A stretch of DNA of 64,000 nt from Lancefieldella parvula_C (GCF_000758945.1 NZ_JRND01000014.1:60700-124699), one strand, 5' to 3'; positions 44,875 to 53,599 are shown, counted from the first letter of the stretch. The notes: generated by a model from the sequence alone, not told the origin. Made by a program: numbers and translations.

Positions 44875-45282
44875 TTACTTCTTTTTAATAAAACTCTCTT
44901 TAATAAGGCGAGGAAGCTGTGGAATTGCCATAAGTCCGTGCTTAAAGACAAACCAGAAGTTTGGAGAACGCACGAGTTTCTCCTCCCCTATATAGGCGCG
45001 AATTGCCCTCAGTGTTGCCTTGTTGTCTCGCGTAGAAAACGAATAATTACCATTGCTTTTAGTAAAAATGGCAAAGCGAGAAATGCTTTTGGTGCGTCCC
45101 ATAACTGAGGCAGCCACATGATCTATCTGATCCCAGGGAATCTGAATGTAATCTTCGGGATTTTTTTGGTTGTAGAACTCAAAGGCCTTGTTGCCAATAA
45201 GGATATCGCCATACGTAGCTAGCCCGTGGAATGACGTTGCCTTTGCGGTGAAGTCAACCGTACTGTTTTGAGACTGAGCCAT
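44875..45282 (-). CDS. manO: DUF956 family protein (mannose PTS accessory)
   Basis: The 135-residue protein contains the DUF956 pattern: FHGLATYGDILIGNKAFEFY, IPWDQIDHVAASVMG and FSTRDNKATLRAIR. These small soluble proteins are encoded almost only beside mannose-family PTS operons in gram-positives and are presumed to regulate or assist the permease. It is last in the operon after the IID gene. A poly-lysine end (FIKKK) follows NFWFVFKHGL. Confidence 0.85.
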   Translation of the reverse strand: MAQSQNSTVDFTAKATSFHGLATYGDILIGNKAFEFYNQKNPEDYIQIPWDQIDHVAASVMGRTKSISRFAIFTKSNGNYSFSTRDNKATLRAIRAYIGEEKLVRSPNFWFVFKHGLMAIPQLPRLIKESFIKKK

Positions 45283-45369
45283 ACAATCCTTTCAAAAAAT
45301 GGGTCGCACCCATTATAGAGCGCGACCCATATTCGTGCGACTTTAAGTACTAGAGCGTACGCTTACTCA

Positions 45370-46287
45370 TTACATAAAGCCAAGGAGTCGACCAATAATA
45401 CCAACGGCAAAGAGAGCCAGGATGATAGCAATTGGAGAGACCTTCTTCTTAAGCAGTGAGCAGCAGAGCAGTGTCAGACCAACAGCTGCCAGTCCAGGAA
45501 CAAGGGAATCAAGGTTGGACTGAAGTGTGGTTACCTTCACTGGATCAAGACCATTTGGTCCAAGAACAGAGTAAAGCTTCAAAGCCTGATACATTCCGTC
45601 TACTCCTGAAGGAATGCTTGTCCAGTCAATGTAAGCACCTGCCTGCTGAGGAATGGTAGAAACAACTGGGGTAAATGAAATTGAAACCCAACGCTGTACC
45701 AAGGCGCCAATGATAAACATACCAAGAATAGAAGCGCCCTCAGTAATCTTGCCCAGCATGCCGCCAGAAAGATCGGAAGAAATTGAAGCGCCTGCCTTGT
45801 AACCAAACTCCTGGGTGTACCACAGGAAGATAAGGCGGATAACGTTCCACAGAACAAAGAAGAGAATGGGGCCAAGTGCAGAGCCACCAAGAGCAATAGA
45901 TGCGCCAAGTGCTCCAAGAATTGGACGGACGGTAAACCAGAAGACTGGGTCACCAACACCGGCCAGAGGGCCCATCATGCCTACCTTGACGCCCTGAATT
46001 GCAACGTCGTCAATAGGCTCACCGTTAGCACGTCCCTCTTCCAGTGCAAGGGTAACACCCATGACTGGTGCAGAAACATAAGGATGAGTGTTGTAGAACT
46101 CAAGGTGACGCTTAAGAGCTGCTACCTGATCCTCTTTGTTTGGATAAAGCTTTTTGATGGCTGGAATCATTGAGAATGCCCAACCACCATTCTGCATACG
46201 CTCGTAGTTCCAAGAACCCTGAAGGAACTGGTGACGAAGAGCAACAGACATACGGTCTTTCTTAGAAAGCTGAATCTTATTCTCCAT
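45370..46287 (-). CDS. manZ: PTS mannose/fructose/sorbose family IID
   Basis: IID forms the membrane translocator with IIC. The 305 residues open with LSKKDRMSVALRHQFLQGSWNYERMQ (shown as LRHQFLQGSWNYERMQ), then GVTLALEE, VGMMGPLAGVGDPVFWFTVR and hydrophobic segments toward the C-terminus, all IID signatures. ATG at 46287 is preferred over GTG at 46296 because AAGGAG then has a workable spacing. Confidence 0.95.
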   Translation of the reverse strand: MENKIQLSKKDRMSVALRHQFLQGSWNYERMQNGGWAFSMIPAIKKLYPNKEDQVAALKRHLEFYNTHPYVSAPVMGVTLALEEGRANGEPIDDVAIQGVKVGMMGPLAGVGDPVFWFTVRPILGALGASIALGGSALGPILFFVLWNVIRLIFLWYTQEFGYKAGASISSDLSGGMLGKITEGASILGMFIIGALVQRWVSISFTPVVSTIPQQAGAYIDWTSIPSGVDGMYQALKLYSVLGPNGLDPVKVTTLQSNLDSLVPGLAAVGLTLLCCSLLKKKVSPIAIILALFAVGIIGRLLGFM

Positions 46288-46308
46288 TGTTATCACACTC
46301 CTTCAGAA

Positions 46309-47124
46309 TTAGTAGTTATCAATGATGTCGCCGAGCGGATCACCAGATCCACCGCCTGAGCCGCCGCCCTGTTTAGCAAGGTCTTTAAGACCAATGTAGA
46401 GAATAGCAAGGCAAACGCCAATAACACCAAGAGCAATAAGGGTGAGCTGGTTAATAGCTGCAAAGACAAAGCCAAGTGCAAAGAATGGCCAAACCTCACG
46501 AGTAGCCATCATGTTGATAACCATTGCATAACCAACAGCAGCAACCATGCCGCCACCAACTGCCATACCGCCAGTGAGCCACTTAGGCATTGCGTTCAGA
46601 GCGTCAGTGACAATAGCTGGGTCAATGAAGCAAAGAGCAGCTGCAGGAACAGCAATACGTGCGCCCTGCATAAAGATGGCCACAATGTGCCAACGCTCGA
46701 TTGCAGCAAAATCGCCCTTCTCGGCAGCTGCATCCATTGCATGGACAATACCAGTTGCGATGGTACGAGCAATCATGGTGAGGAACAGGCCTGCTACGGA
46801 CAGAGGAATTGCAAGTGCAATAGAGGTGTTAATAGCAGCGGTGGTGTCAGTGTCTCCACCGTTAAGTGCCAAAACCATGATGATTGCAGATGCAACAGAT
46901 GCCAAAGCTGCGTCTGGTGCAACTGCAGCTCCGATGTTTGCCCAACCAAGAGCAATCATCTGAAGAGAACCGCCGAGGATAATTCCCTCAGCAGGGTGAC
47001 CAGTCACAAGGCCAATTAGTGAGCAAGCAACCAGGGGCTGGTGGAACTCCCACTGGTCAAGAATACCTTCCATGCCAGCGAGAAGAGCAACAATTACGAC
47101 AAGCAGTATTGTGATAGGTGTCAT
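46309..47124 (-). CDS. manY: PTS mannose/fructose/sorbose family IIC
   Basis: IIC is the sugar channel in the membrane. The 271 residues hold about seven to nine hydrophobic segments with family marks LAGMEGILDQWEFHQPLVAC (in part), GHPAEGIILGGSLQMIALGW and a glycine-rich end (QGGGSGGGSGDP). AAGGAGG with a five-base spacer precedes ATG. It lies 16 bp after the IIAB gene and 12 bp before the frame of IID. Confidence 0.95.
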   Translation of the reverse strand: MTPITILLVVIVALLAGMEGILDQWEFHQPLVACSLIGLVTGHPAEGIILGGSLQMIALGWANIGAAVAPDAALASVASAIIMVLALNGGDTDTTAAINTSIALAIPLSVAGLFLTMIARTIATGIVHAMDAAAEKGDFAAIERWHIVAIFMQGARIAVPAAALCFIDPAIVTDALNAMPKWLTGGMAVGGGMVAAVGYAMVINMMATREVWPFFALGFVFAAINQLTLIALGVIGVCLAILYIGLKDLAKQGGGSGGGSGDPLGDIIDNY

Positions 47125-47140
47125 TTCTACCTCCTTCTAG

Positions 47141-48142
47141 TTACTTACGGGCGCCAAGCTCGGACTTAGCTTTTTTAAGCATTGCCTCAAAGTTCTCTGC
47201 GCTGTCTGCAGGAACCTTACGAACATCAAACTTTGTACCGCACTCGCGGATGGCCTCAAGGGTCTTTACGTCGTCCTCATCCATAGCAACTGCGTTGGTA
47301 ACAACAACTTTGCCAACAGAGTGAGCCATAGAACCAAGGTTTGCTTCCTTGATTTCTACGCCACCCTCAATTGCGCGAAGCATATCTTGAGGAGTCTCAA
47401 ACAGAAGCATTGCCTTGGTATTACCAAAACGAGTGTCGTGAGCAATCTCAATAATCTTCTTAATAGGGACAACGTGAACATGTACTCCTGGAGGAGCTGC
47501 CTGAATAATCATGGTCTTGCGGAGCTCATCTTGAGCAACACCGTCAGAGCAGACAATAATGCGATCTGGCTTGGTCATCTTTGTCCACGTAGTTGCAACC
47601 TGACCATGCAGAAGACGGGTATCAATACGAGCAAGAACAATCTTAAGCTTGCCATCACCAATAACAGTACCCGCAGGAATTGCACCCTGAGGTGCTGCTG
47701 GAGCAGCAGGAACATCAGTAGGTGTTGCCTCTTGTGGCTCAAGCTCTTCTGGCTTAATCTTTACGCCCATACGAGCTTCAGAGTAAATCTCTTTTGCTAC
47801 CTCAGCCGCAGTATCTACGCCAAGACGAGAGCCATAAGCTGCAATAAGCATTGGGAGGTTAAGGCCAGTAACAGCAACCCAATCCTCTTTACCCTCTTCC
47901 TCAAGAACGCGAGAAATCTGGTTAAAGGGGGTGCCACCCCATAGGTCAACCAAGAACAAGACATGCTCTTGATCTTCAAGCGTGGCAATTGCGTCGAGAA
48001 TCTTCTGATGCAGGTCATCTGGGCCCATATCAGGAGTAAGCGTTACAGCTACAACGCCTTCCTGTGGTCCAAAAATCATGCCGCCAGAATCTTTGATGCC
48101 CTCGGCAAATTTGCCATGGCTGGCTAGAACGATACTAACCAC
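47141..48142 (-). CDS. manX: PTS mannose/fructose/sorbose family IIAB fusion
   Basis: The protein passes phosphate from HPr to the sugar. The 333 residues have IIA (SIVLASHGKFAEG with H9 as phosphate acceptor, LVDLWGGTPFN) to ~residue 130. A proline/alanine/glutamate linker of ~30 residues follows, then IIB (LARIDTRLLHGQVATTW with the acceptor histidine). The start is GTG at 48142 after AAGGAGG. It heads a manX-manY-manZ-DUF956 operon. Such porters usually carry glucose, mannose or glucosamine, but the sugar is not readable here. Confidence 0.95.
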   Translation of the reverse strand: MVSIVLASHGKFAEGIKDSGGMIFGPQEGVVAVTLTPDMGPDDLHQKILDAIATLEDQEHVLFLVDLWGGTPFNQISRVLEEEGKEDWVAVTGLNLPMLIAAYGSRLGVDTAAEVAKEIYSEARMGVKIKPEELEPQEATPTDVPAAPAAPQGAIPAGTVIGDGKLKIVLARIDTRLLHGQVATTWTKMTKPDRIIVCSDGVAQDELRKTMIIQAAPPGVHVHVVPIKKIIEIAHDTRFGNTKAMLLFETPQDMLRAIEGGVEIKEANLGSMAHSVGKVVVTNAVAMDEDDVKTLEAIRECGTKFDVRKVPADSAENFEAMLKKAKSELGARK

Positions 48143-48176
48143 TTCTACCTCCTTCTTTTCTACCTAATAAAACAAA

Positions 48177-48190
48177 TGAAACTGTAAACA
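48177..48190. promoter_or_regulatory. Weak cre-like dyad before the mannose PTS operon
   Basis: TGAAACTGTAAACA resembles the catabolite site TGWNANCGNTNWCA with two mismatches at conserved places. It lies 35-48 bp before manX, in a very AT-rich leader (48143-48290). No ccpA gene is in the window. Confidence 0.25.
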
Positions 48191-48294
48191 TAACAATGAA
48201 AATAACATTTACTTTTCTGATTTTATTACATATATCTGAAGCGTGTCTTCACTAACCTAACTCTTTTTAGATTTTTTAGGTTTTATAAGCCAAT

Positions 48295-48324
48295 TTTAGG
48301 GCGAGAAGACCTTCTCGCCCTAAA
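48295..48324. repeat. Perfect 14-bp palindrome made of two inverted GGCGAGAA motifs
   Basis: TTTAGGGCGAGAAG (48295-48308) and CTTCTCGCCCTAAA (48311-48324) are exact inverted copies two bases apart. It sits just past the intrinsic terminator of the Xaa-Pro peptidase. Neither strand has a T run after it, so it is not itself a classical terminator. It is the only closely spaced inverted pair of this motif in the window. Confidence 0.85.
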
Positions 48325-48331
48325 GGTGAAC

Positions 48332-48368
48332 AAAAAATGCGGCCAGAAACCTAAAGCTTCTGACCGCA
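48332..48368 (-). terminator. Intrinsic terminator after the Xaa-Pro peptidase gene
   Basis: TGCGGCCAGAA (48338-48348) and TTCTGACCGCA (48358-48368) form an 11-base stem with one G-U type pair. Six T follow on the minus strand. Confidence 0.9.
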
Positions 48369-48391
48369 AAAATTCTGTATATCGTAGCTCG

Positions 48392-49516
48392 TTAGCAGCC
48401 AACGGACACAAGATCGTGCGTGGACTGAGTAAAGACGTCATAGCCGTCCTCAGTAACAACACCAAAGTCCTCAAGGCGGATACCAAACTTGCCAGGCAGG
48501 TAAATGCCAGGCTCATCAGTAACAACAGAACCTGCTGCAATAACCTTGTTCCAGCGAGGGTTGAAGAATGGACGCTCGTGAATCTCAACGCCAACACCGT
48601 GGCCAAGGCCATGGCCAAAGTACTCACCATAGCCAGCCTCAGAGATAACCTTAACTGCAAGGTTATGAATATCAGAACCAGTGACACCTGCATGAATAGC
48701 TGCCGCGCAAGTTTCGTTTGCCTTGCGGACAACGTCAAAGACGTGCTGCTGCTCCTCGGAAGGTGCGCCAACAACAACAGTACGGGTCATATCTGAGTGG
48801 TAATCCAGGTAACCTGCACCGTAGTCCATAACAATCATGTCGCCTGTCTGAACTACGCGCTCACCTGGCTGTGCATGAGGATTAGCACCATTAGGACCAG
48901 AAGCAATGATGGAATCAAAGGACAGGGCATCTGCACCGTTAGAGAGCATGTAGTTCTCAAGCTCTGCGCGAATCTGCTGCTCAGTAAGACCTGGCTTAAT
49001 GTACTTGCAGATGTGGAGGAACGCCTTGTCAGTAATTGACTGAGCGTGCTTCATAAGCTCAATTTCAGCTGGGTCTTTAACAATACGCAGCTCAGCAATA
49101 TCACCATGCATGCGTGGAAGCAAAGCAGCAACAGAACGATCGCGCAATGCCTGCTCAAGGCCATCAAAGAACGCAAGATCAACGGTGTCCTCAATAGCAA
49201 CTACGCGAGCACGAGCCTCAGCAATATGAGCGGCAACCCACTCGGTAGGAGTAGCGACTTCCTGGTCAAACTTCCATGGAGAATCAGCACCAAGGCGCTC
49301 CAGGAATGTGTTGTAGTAACGAGAGTCAGTGTGCATGAAGAGCCCATCCTGCGTAATAAATGCAGTATGTGCCTGCTCAAAGTCAAAGACACGCTCAGCG
49401 TCAGTCAACCAACGAAGGTCTGGGTTGTGACGTAGAACAACAGCGTCGTAACCCCTCTGAGCCATTACCTCGCGAAAGCGCGCAACGCGCTTTGCTGCTG
49501 CCTGTAAATCTGCCAT
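48392..49516 (-). CDS. M24 family Xaa-Pro aminopeptidase
   Basis: The enzyme removes N-terminal residues that precede proline, or splits Xaa-Pro dipeptides, with two metal ions. The 374 residues have a creatinase-like N-terminal domain (GYDAVVLRHNPDLRWLT) and the pita-bread C-terminal domain with VMDYGAGYLDYHSDMTRT (metal aspartates), YFGHGLGHGVGVEIHERP (histidines), TDEPGIYLPGKFGIRLED (glutamates). ATG at 49516 with AAGGG upstream is the start; the longer frame overlaps aroB and adds nothing conserved. Confidence 0.93.
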   Translation of the reverse strand: MADLQAAAKRVARFREVMAQRGYDAVVLRHNPDLRWLTDAERVFDFEQAHTAFITQDGLFMHTDSRYYNTFLERLGADSPWKFDQEVATPTEWVAAHIAEARARVVAIEDTVDLAFFDGLEQALRDRSVAALLPRMHGDIAELRIVKDPAEIELMKHAQSITDKAFLHICKYIKPGLTEQQIRAELENYMLSNGADALSFDSIIASGPNGANPHAQPGERVVQTGDMIVMDYGAGYLDYHSDMTRTVVVGAPSEEQQHVFDVVRKANETCAAAIHAGVTGSDIHNLAVKVISEAGYGEYFGHGLGHGVGVEIHERPFFNPRWNKVIAAGSVVTDEPGIYLPGKFGIRLEDFGVVTEDGYDVFTQSTHDLVSVGC

Positions 49517-49607
49517 TTCAAATCCCTTCTCGAGATGTTTACAACAAAGAGTTGCACCTAGTGGAGCCGCATCAGCAAACAGGCTCCTTACTGCAAGATG
49601 CGGCGCT

Positions 49608-50744
49608 TTAATGCGAAGCGTGAGCCTCACACCAAGCGCGGGCATGCTCGGCGAGAAGTTCCTCGTCGACCGATGCTAATCTTACCCTTCCAATAGACAT
49701 TGGAATCGGCAACATAAAACGATTAGTAGAATGGAAACATTCTTGTTTGAGCGCTTCGATAAGCTGCTCAGAAGTAATGTCACAGGTAACAAAACCAATA
49801 TTCAAGCGCTCAAGAATCTCGTCTTGGGCAAGCATATCGTCAAAAGAAAGCGCCTCTTTAGCTACTGCAATTCTTGCCGAGAAACGCAGTGCGTCTGCAT
49901 AAAGTGCAGAAAGAGGCTGATCAGCTGGGATGAGCGGGCGAAGTGCCTCCACAAAAACCCAACCGTAAGGGACAGACTGCTGAATAGCAATAGCGGAAGA
50001 ATCAGAGAGACGGCCACGGGTCTTAGTAGACTCTGCCAGCTGCTCTGCAACTATATCGGCAACTCCAGAGGAGAGGTTATCTGCTCTATCCCAAATGCGT
50101 CCAAACTCCGCCTCGTTATCAGACATAGCCGTTGCAACCATACATACCTGGGCAACCTTAGCGCTGTCATCGCAAAGATCCATAACCTCAAGATCTGCAA
50201 AGCAGAAACGAGCACAAGGCTTAGTGGTAACAAGACGCTGATGCTCAGCGTCAGTATCAAGCGCGCGAGGAGTAATGGACGAGACAATAACAGCTGCTAG
50301 ATCAAGCGGAACAGTAGCAAGGGAGACTCCCCCACACCACTTGTTTGCCACGTGGTTAGCAAGAGAAATGACGCCCTCGTGGCCCACGGCAACTACTAAA
50401 TCATCAGCTGTCAGGTGCATTTCTGCCAAAGCAGACAATACCTGTGCCTCAGTTGCCACGGTAGTTGCTGCCTTGCCATCTTCTACATCTACACGTGTGA
50501 CGAGAAAACCGATGGTGGTGAGGTCTCTACGCAGCAGCTCAGCAAGGTCTTCGTCTGCCTGATTGCTGACAAGAAAAGCACAGCGATGAGGTCTTCCCAC
50601 TGCGGTTCTGAGCTCAGTACCAAAGTTTGAAAGAACGCCTGCACCAGAACGAAGTGCAATAGAGCCACCAGGAATAGAAACCCACTGTTTAATCTGAACA
50701 GGTGGCAATTCCTCTTCAAGCTCAGCCTGGACATTGTCACTCAT
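49608..50744 (-). CDS. Degenerate 3-dehydroquinate synthase-like protein
   Basis: Overall layout and position next to shikimate kinase mark it as AroB-related: CAFLVSNQADEDLAELL, TEAQVLSALAEMHLTADDLV and a late HSTNRFMLPIP. The catalytic signatures are gone, however. The usual GGGVxGDxxGF reads GHEGVISLANHV, PTTLLAQVDSSVGGK reads PLDLAAVIVSSITPR, and the GHTxGHAxE and HGExVxxG histidines that bind zinc are absent. The 378 residues are therefore unlikely to make dehydroquinate. ATG at 50744 overlaps the aroK stop by four bases (ATGA), so the pair is coupled. Confidence 0.6.
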   Translation of the reverse strand: MSDNVQAELEEELPPVQIKQWVSIPGGSIALRSGAGVLSNFGTELRTAVGRPHRCAFLVSNQADEDLAELLRRDLTTIGFLVTRVDVEDGKAATTVATEAQVLSALAEMHLTADDLVVAVGHEGVISLANHVANKWCGGVSLATVPLDLAAVIVSSITPRALDTDAEHQRLVTTKPCARFCFADLEVMDLCDDSAKVAQVCMVATAMSDNEAEFGRIWDRADNLSSGVADIVAEQLAESTKTRGRLSDSSAIAIQQSVPYGWVFVEALRPLIPADQPLSALYADALRFSARIAVAKEALSFDDMLAQDEILERLNIGFVTCDITSEQLIEALKQECFHSTNRFMLPIPMSIGRVRLASVDEELLAEHARAWCEAHASH

Positions 50745-51289
50745 AGAAGACCTCTTTCCCAAAGCAGCTTGCCAGAATCAATGGCTACCTGCTCAAACGT
50801 TTTCTCACGAATATCAATAGTAATATCAGCAGCGGCCTCATAACGCGGGCGCAGGCGTCTATAGAGCTGAGTAGCGTTTTCAAAGCTTCCCAGATCGGGA
50901 CGCCTATCCGTGCGCTGAATTTGGCGAAGCGAGTCAGAAAGATCGCCGTCGAGAAACACAATGACTCCCATCTCACGCATAAGCGCAAGATTGACGTCCT
51001 TCTCGACAATTCCACCGCCGCAGCTTACGAGCAGTGACTTCTTAGACTTAAGCGTGTGTAAAACCTCAGTTTCTGCCTGCCTAAAAAGCTCTTCACCGTC
51101 ATCTTCGTAGATTTCTGCCAGTGATTTACCTGCTATACGCTCTGCTAGGCGATCGGTGTCAACATAACGACGGTGAAACAGCTCGCCCAAATTACGTGCG
51201 AGTGTGGACTTTCCGGCACCCAGAAAGCCTACAAAAAAGATATGATCACAGCCCTCATGTACAACGTATCTTGAATCGCGAAGCTCCAT
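50741..51289 (-). CDS. aroK: Shikimate kinase
   Basis: This P-loop kinase phosphorylates shikimate. The 182 residues keep the active-site set: Walker A FVGFLGAGKSTLARNL, YVDTDRLAE (shikimate aspartate), CGGGIVEKD (the GGG site) and RTDRRPDLG in the lid. ATG at 51289 has GGAGGAG one base away. The ribosome binding site can pair with CTCCA further upstream (51327-51331) in a leader hairpin that also has GATGAT/ATCATC at its centre. No other shikimate-pathway gene is in the window besides the degenerate aroB-like partner. Confidence 0.87.
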   Translation of the reverse strand: MELRDSRYVVHEGCDHIFFVGFLGAGKSTLARNLGELFHRRYVDTDRLAERIAGKSLAEIYEDDGEELFRQAETEVLHTLKSKKSLLVSCGGGIVEKDVNLALMREMGVIVFLDGDLSDSLRQIQRTDRRPDLGSFENATQLYRRLRPRYEAAADITIDIREKTFEQVAIDSGKLLWERGLL

Positions 51290-51353
51290 ACTCCTCCAGC
51301 CTTTCAAGATGATTCTATCATCGAGTTGGAGCAAGTAAACTAAAGCCGTCTTG

Positions 51354-51857
51354 TTATGACGTAAAAGTTACATTTTTTAAAATGCGGCGCTCGACGTGAC
51401 GAATGATATTGGTGTACCAAAGATCCTCATTGGACTGCGGCTTTACCAAAATAGTTGAAACACCAGCCAAATTACCTGCAATAACATCGGTAAAAATCTG
51501 GTCTCCCACCATCACGGTTTGCTCTTTAGTTGCCGAGAAACGCTTCATAGCAGCAGTTAGCACGCGAGGAAGCGGCTTACACGCAAAGCCTTCTCCTTCA
51601 ATTCCCAGCTCGTGAGCGCTACGCTGGACCTCATTGAGGTGAATGTTATTGGAGATGAGACAGAGCGTTAATCCAGCCGCATGAGCCTTCTCAAACCAAG
51701 CAGAAACCTCTGGCGGCACCATCTTGGTGTCTCGGGGCACACAGGTATTATCGCGATCTAAGAGCACAAGTTTAATCCCCTGCTGAACCAAATCCTCTAT
51801 TGAGATATGCTCAACAGCAGAAACGTATTGTGTTGCTTTAATCAAGCTCATGCCCAC
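51354..51857 (-). CDS. yqeG: YqeG family HAD-IIIA phosphatase
   Basis: The 167-residue HAD protein has motif I LVLLDRDNTCVPRD, motif II LCLISNN, a lysine in FACKPLPRVL, and motif IV VMVGDQIFTDVIAGNLAG. These are the marks of the YqeG group, phosphatases related to mitochondrial PGP phosphatase Gep4. The start is GTG (51857) or ATG (51851); neither has a good ribosome binding site, and the mltG stop lies six bases upstream, so coupling is likely. Confidence 0.9.
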   Translation of the reverse strand: MGMSLIKATQYVSAVEHISIEDLVQQGIKLVLLDRDNTCVPRDTKMVPPEVSAWFEKAHAAGLTLCLISNNIHLNEVQRSAHELGIEGEGFACKPLPRVLTAAMKRFSATKEQTVMVGDQIFTDVIAGNLAGVSTILVKPQSNEDLWYTNIIRHVERRILKNVTFTS

Positions 51858-51862
51858 ACCAA

Positions 51863-53173
51863 CTATTGCTTGCTTGCGGCTTCACGCTCACGTGCGTTTT
51901 CAATAGCCTGCTGATGCTCGTCATAGGTCTCAGAGAAGACGTGCTCATCGGAGGTAATCCAGAAGTAGTAATAATTGGTTGCTGCTGGATCCATAGCCGC
52001 CTTAATGGAGGCATAGCCTGGAGAGCAAATAGGCGTAGGAGTCAAACCCTTAAACGCGTACGTGTTATAGGGGTCGCTTGTCATCGAGCTGAGCTCTTCT
52101 GCGGTAGCTTCCCTACCCAGGGAATAAGCAAGAGTTGCGTCACTCTGCAGGTACATATCATCGTACAGGCGGTTGTAGAAGACAGATGCAACCTTAGGAC
52201 GGTCATCATCAGTCAGGGCTTCTCGCTCAATAATCGATGCCATGATAATGATTTGCTCGTTAGTAAGATTCAAGTTGTAACGCTTATTGAGCGTAATACG
52301 AGCGGCATCCAGGTTAAGATTAGCTGTCTCTGTCTCAAACTGATCAAGCATGGCACGGATGACCGTATCGGCAGTCACATTGCTTTCTGTAAAGGTATAG
52401 GTCTTGGGGAACAAGTAGCCCTCAAGAGAATCATTAGCATCTACCGCACCTGCAAGGAACGGATAGTCGGCAACATAATTGGATGCTTTTGCCTGATTCA
52501 AGAAATCATCACGAGAAATGCCAAAGTAGTTCTGAACCAAATCTGCAACCTGAGAAACGGTATAGCCTTCTGGTACAACAAAGCCACTACCAGGAGCATT
52601 AGGACCAGAAACAAGCAGATTTACAATGTCAGCTGGTTTGGCGCCAGTGGTAATAACATAGATACCGCTCTTAATTTTCTGCTCAGCATCCTGGCGCTTT
52701 ACCTGGTTTAAGAACTCACTCTTAGTGGCAATAATCTTGTTCTCAAAAAGAATCTTTGCCACTTCCTGCGCACCAGCACCATCTGGAATAGTAACGGTAA
52801 CTTGCTGACCAGCGGTAATTTCTTGCGTGTCGGAATTAGCACGAGAAAGCTCTGGAAGCGCCACTTTCCATACAAAGATGCCAAGGGCCGCAACCATGAT
52901 AAAAGCAATAAGTGCCGCAAAAATACGAGAACGCTTTGAAGCCTTCTTATCTCTATGCTTTACCTGCTTGTTCTTTGCCATATGAGTGACTTGAGCGCTT
53001 CTTGAAGAAAGCTTGCCACCAGTAAGTGCAGGCAGCGATCCTGTAGCCTCAACTGAAGGCTGCGTGATCTGTTCCTGCTGAGTCTGCTCTTCCTGAGCCT
53101 GTCCTTCTGGTACAGGAGAAGAAAAATGTGCGCCTTGACGACGCGGAGAAGAACCATTGGATAGGGTGGGCAT
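51863..53173 (-). CDS. mltG: Endolytic transglycosylase MltG
   Basis: MltG cuts nascent glycan strands at the membrane. The 436 residues begin with a ~85-residue polar tail, then one membrane segment (IFAALIAFIMVAALGIFVWKV) and a LysM-like part. The YceG domain holds SLEGYLFPKTYTF, the catalytic glutamate in MASIIEREAL, and DPYNTYAFKGLTPTPICSPG. AAGGGAG precedes ATG. It sits between ruvX and yqeG, an order common in gram-positives. Confidence 0.95.
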   Translation of the reverse strand: MPTLSNGSSPRRQGAHFSSPVPEGQAQEEQTQQEQITQPSVEATGSLPALTGGKLSSRSAQVTHMAKNKQVKHRDKKASKRSRIFAALIAFIMVAALGIFVWKVALPELSRANSDTQEITAGQQVTVTIPDGAGAQEVAKILFENKIIATKSEFLNQVKRQDAEQKIKSGIYVITTGAKPADIVNLLVSGPNAPGSGFVVPEGYTVSQVADLVQNYFGISRDDFLNQAKASNYVADYPFLAGAVDANDSLEGYLFPKTYTFTESNVTADTVIRAMLDQFETETANLNLDAARITLNKRYNLNLTNEQIIIMASIIEREALTDDDRPKVASVFYNRLYDDMYLQSDATLAYSLGREATAEELSSMTSDPYNTYAFKGLTPTPICSPGYASIKAAMDPAATNYYYFWITSDEHVFSETYDEHQQAIENAREREAASKQ

Positions 53174-53596
53174 TTAGTCTCCCTTATTCATCTGTGCATC
53201 AAGCCATGATTGCAAAAAGAGCGAAGCAGCAACCATGTCAACTTTTCCACGCATGGCTTTCTCAGATAAACCTTGCGCTCGAAGAATCTTCTTCGCTTCC
53301 GCAGAAGAAAGTCTTTCGTCAGTAAATTCTAATGGAAGTTGGCAGTTCTTCGCAATTTGCTCAGCTTGAGCGGTAATTTTTTGGGCCTGTGGTCCATCTT
53401 CGCCGGCGAGCGTTTTAGGACGACCGCACAAAAGTAGCTCTGGCTCCCAATCTTCAAGCACAGCTTTAAACGTACGCGCATGTGAGAGCACCTCTTGCGC
53501 AGGAAGCACACAAACAGGTGACGCAATAGCACCATCGGGGTCACTTACAGCAACCCCGATGCGCACTTCACCAATATCTAGAGCTAAAACACGCAA
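53174..53596 (-). CDS. ruvX: YqgF/RuvX Holliday-junction resolvase-like nuclease
   Basis: This RNase H-fold protein is thought to process the 5' end of pre-16S rRNA or Holliday junctions. The 140 residues carry VLALDIGEVRIGVAVSDPDG with the first aspartate, LLCGRPKTLAGEDGPQA, the glutamate-containing LPLEFTDERLSSAEA and DMVAASLFLQ with the last aspartate. The TTG start at 53596 lies three bases after the alaS stop and has no ribosome binding site of its own. Confidence 0.92.
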   Translation of the reverse strand: MRVLALDIGEVRIGVAVSDPDGAIASPVCVLPAQEVLSHARTFKAVLEDWEPELLLCGRPKTLAGEDGPQAQKITAQAEQIAKNCQLPLEFTDERLSSAEAKKILRAQGLSEKAMRGKVDMVAASLFLQSWLDAQMNKGD

Positions 53597-53599
53597 ACG

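Noticed and set aside
48295..48324. Palindrome as an intrinsic terminator
   Set aside because: The stem is perfect, but neither strand has a T run after it; the true terminator is at 48332-48368.
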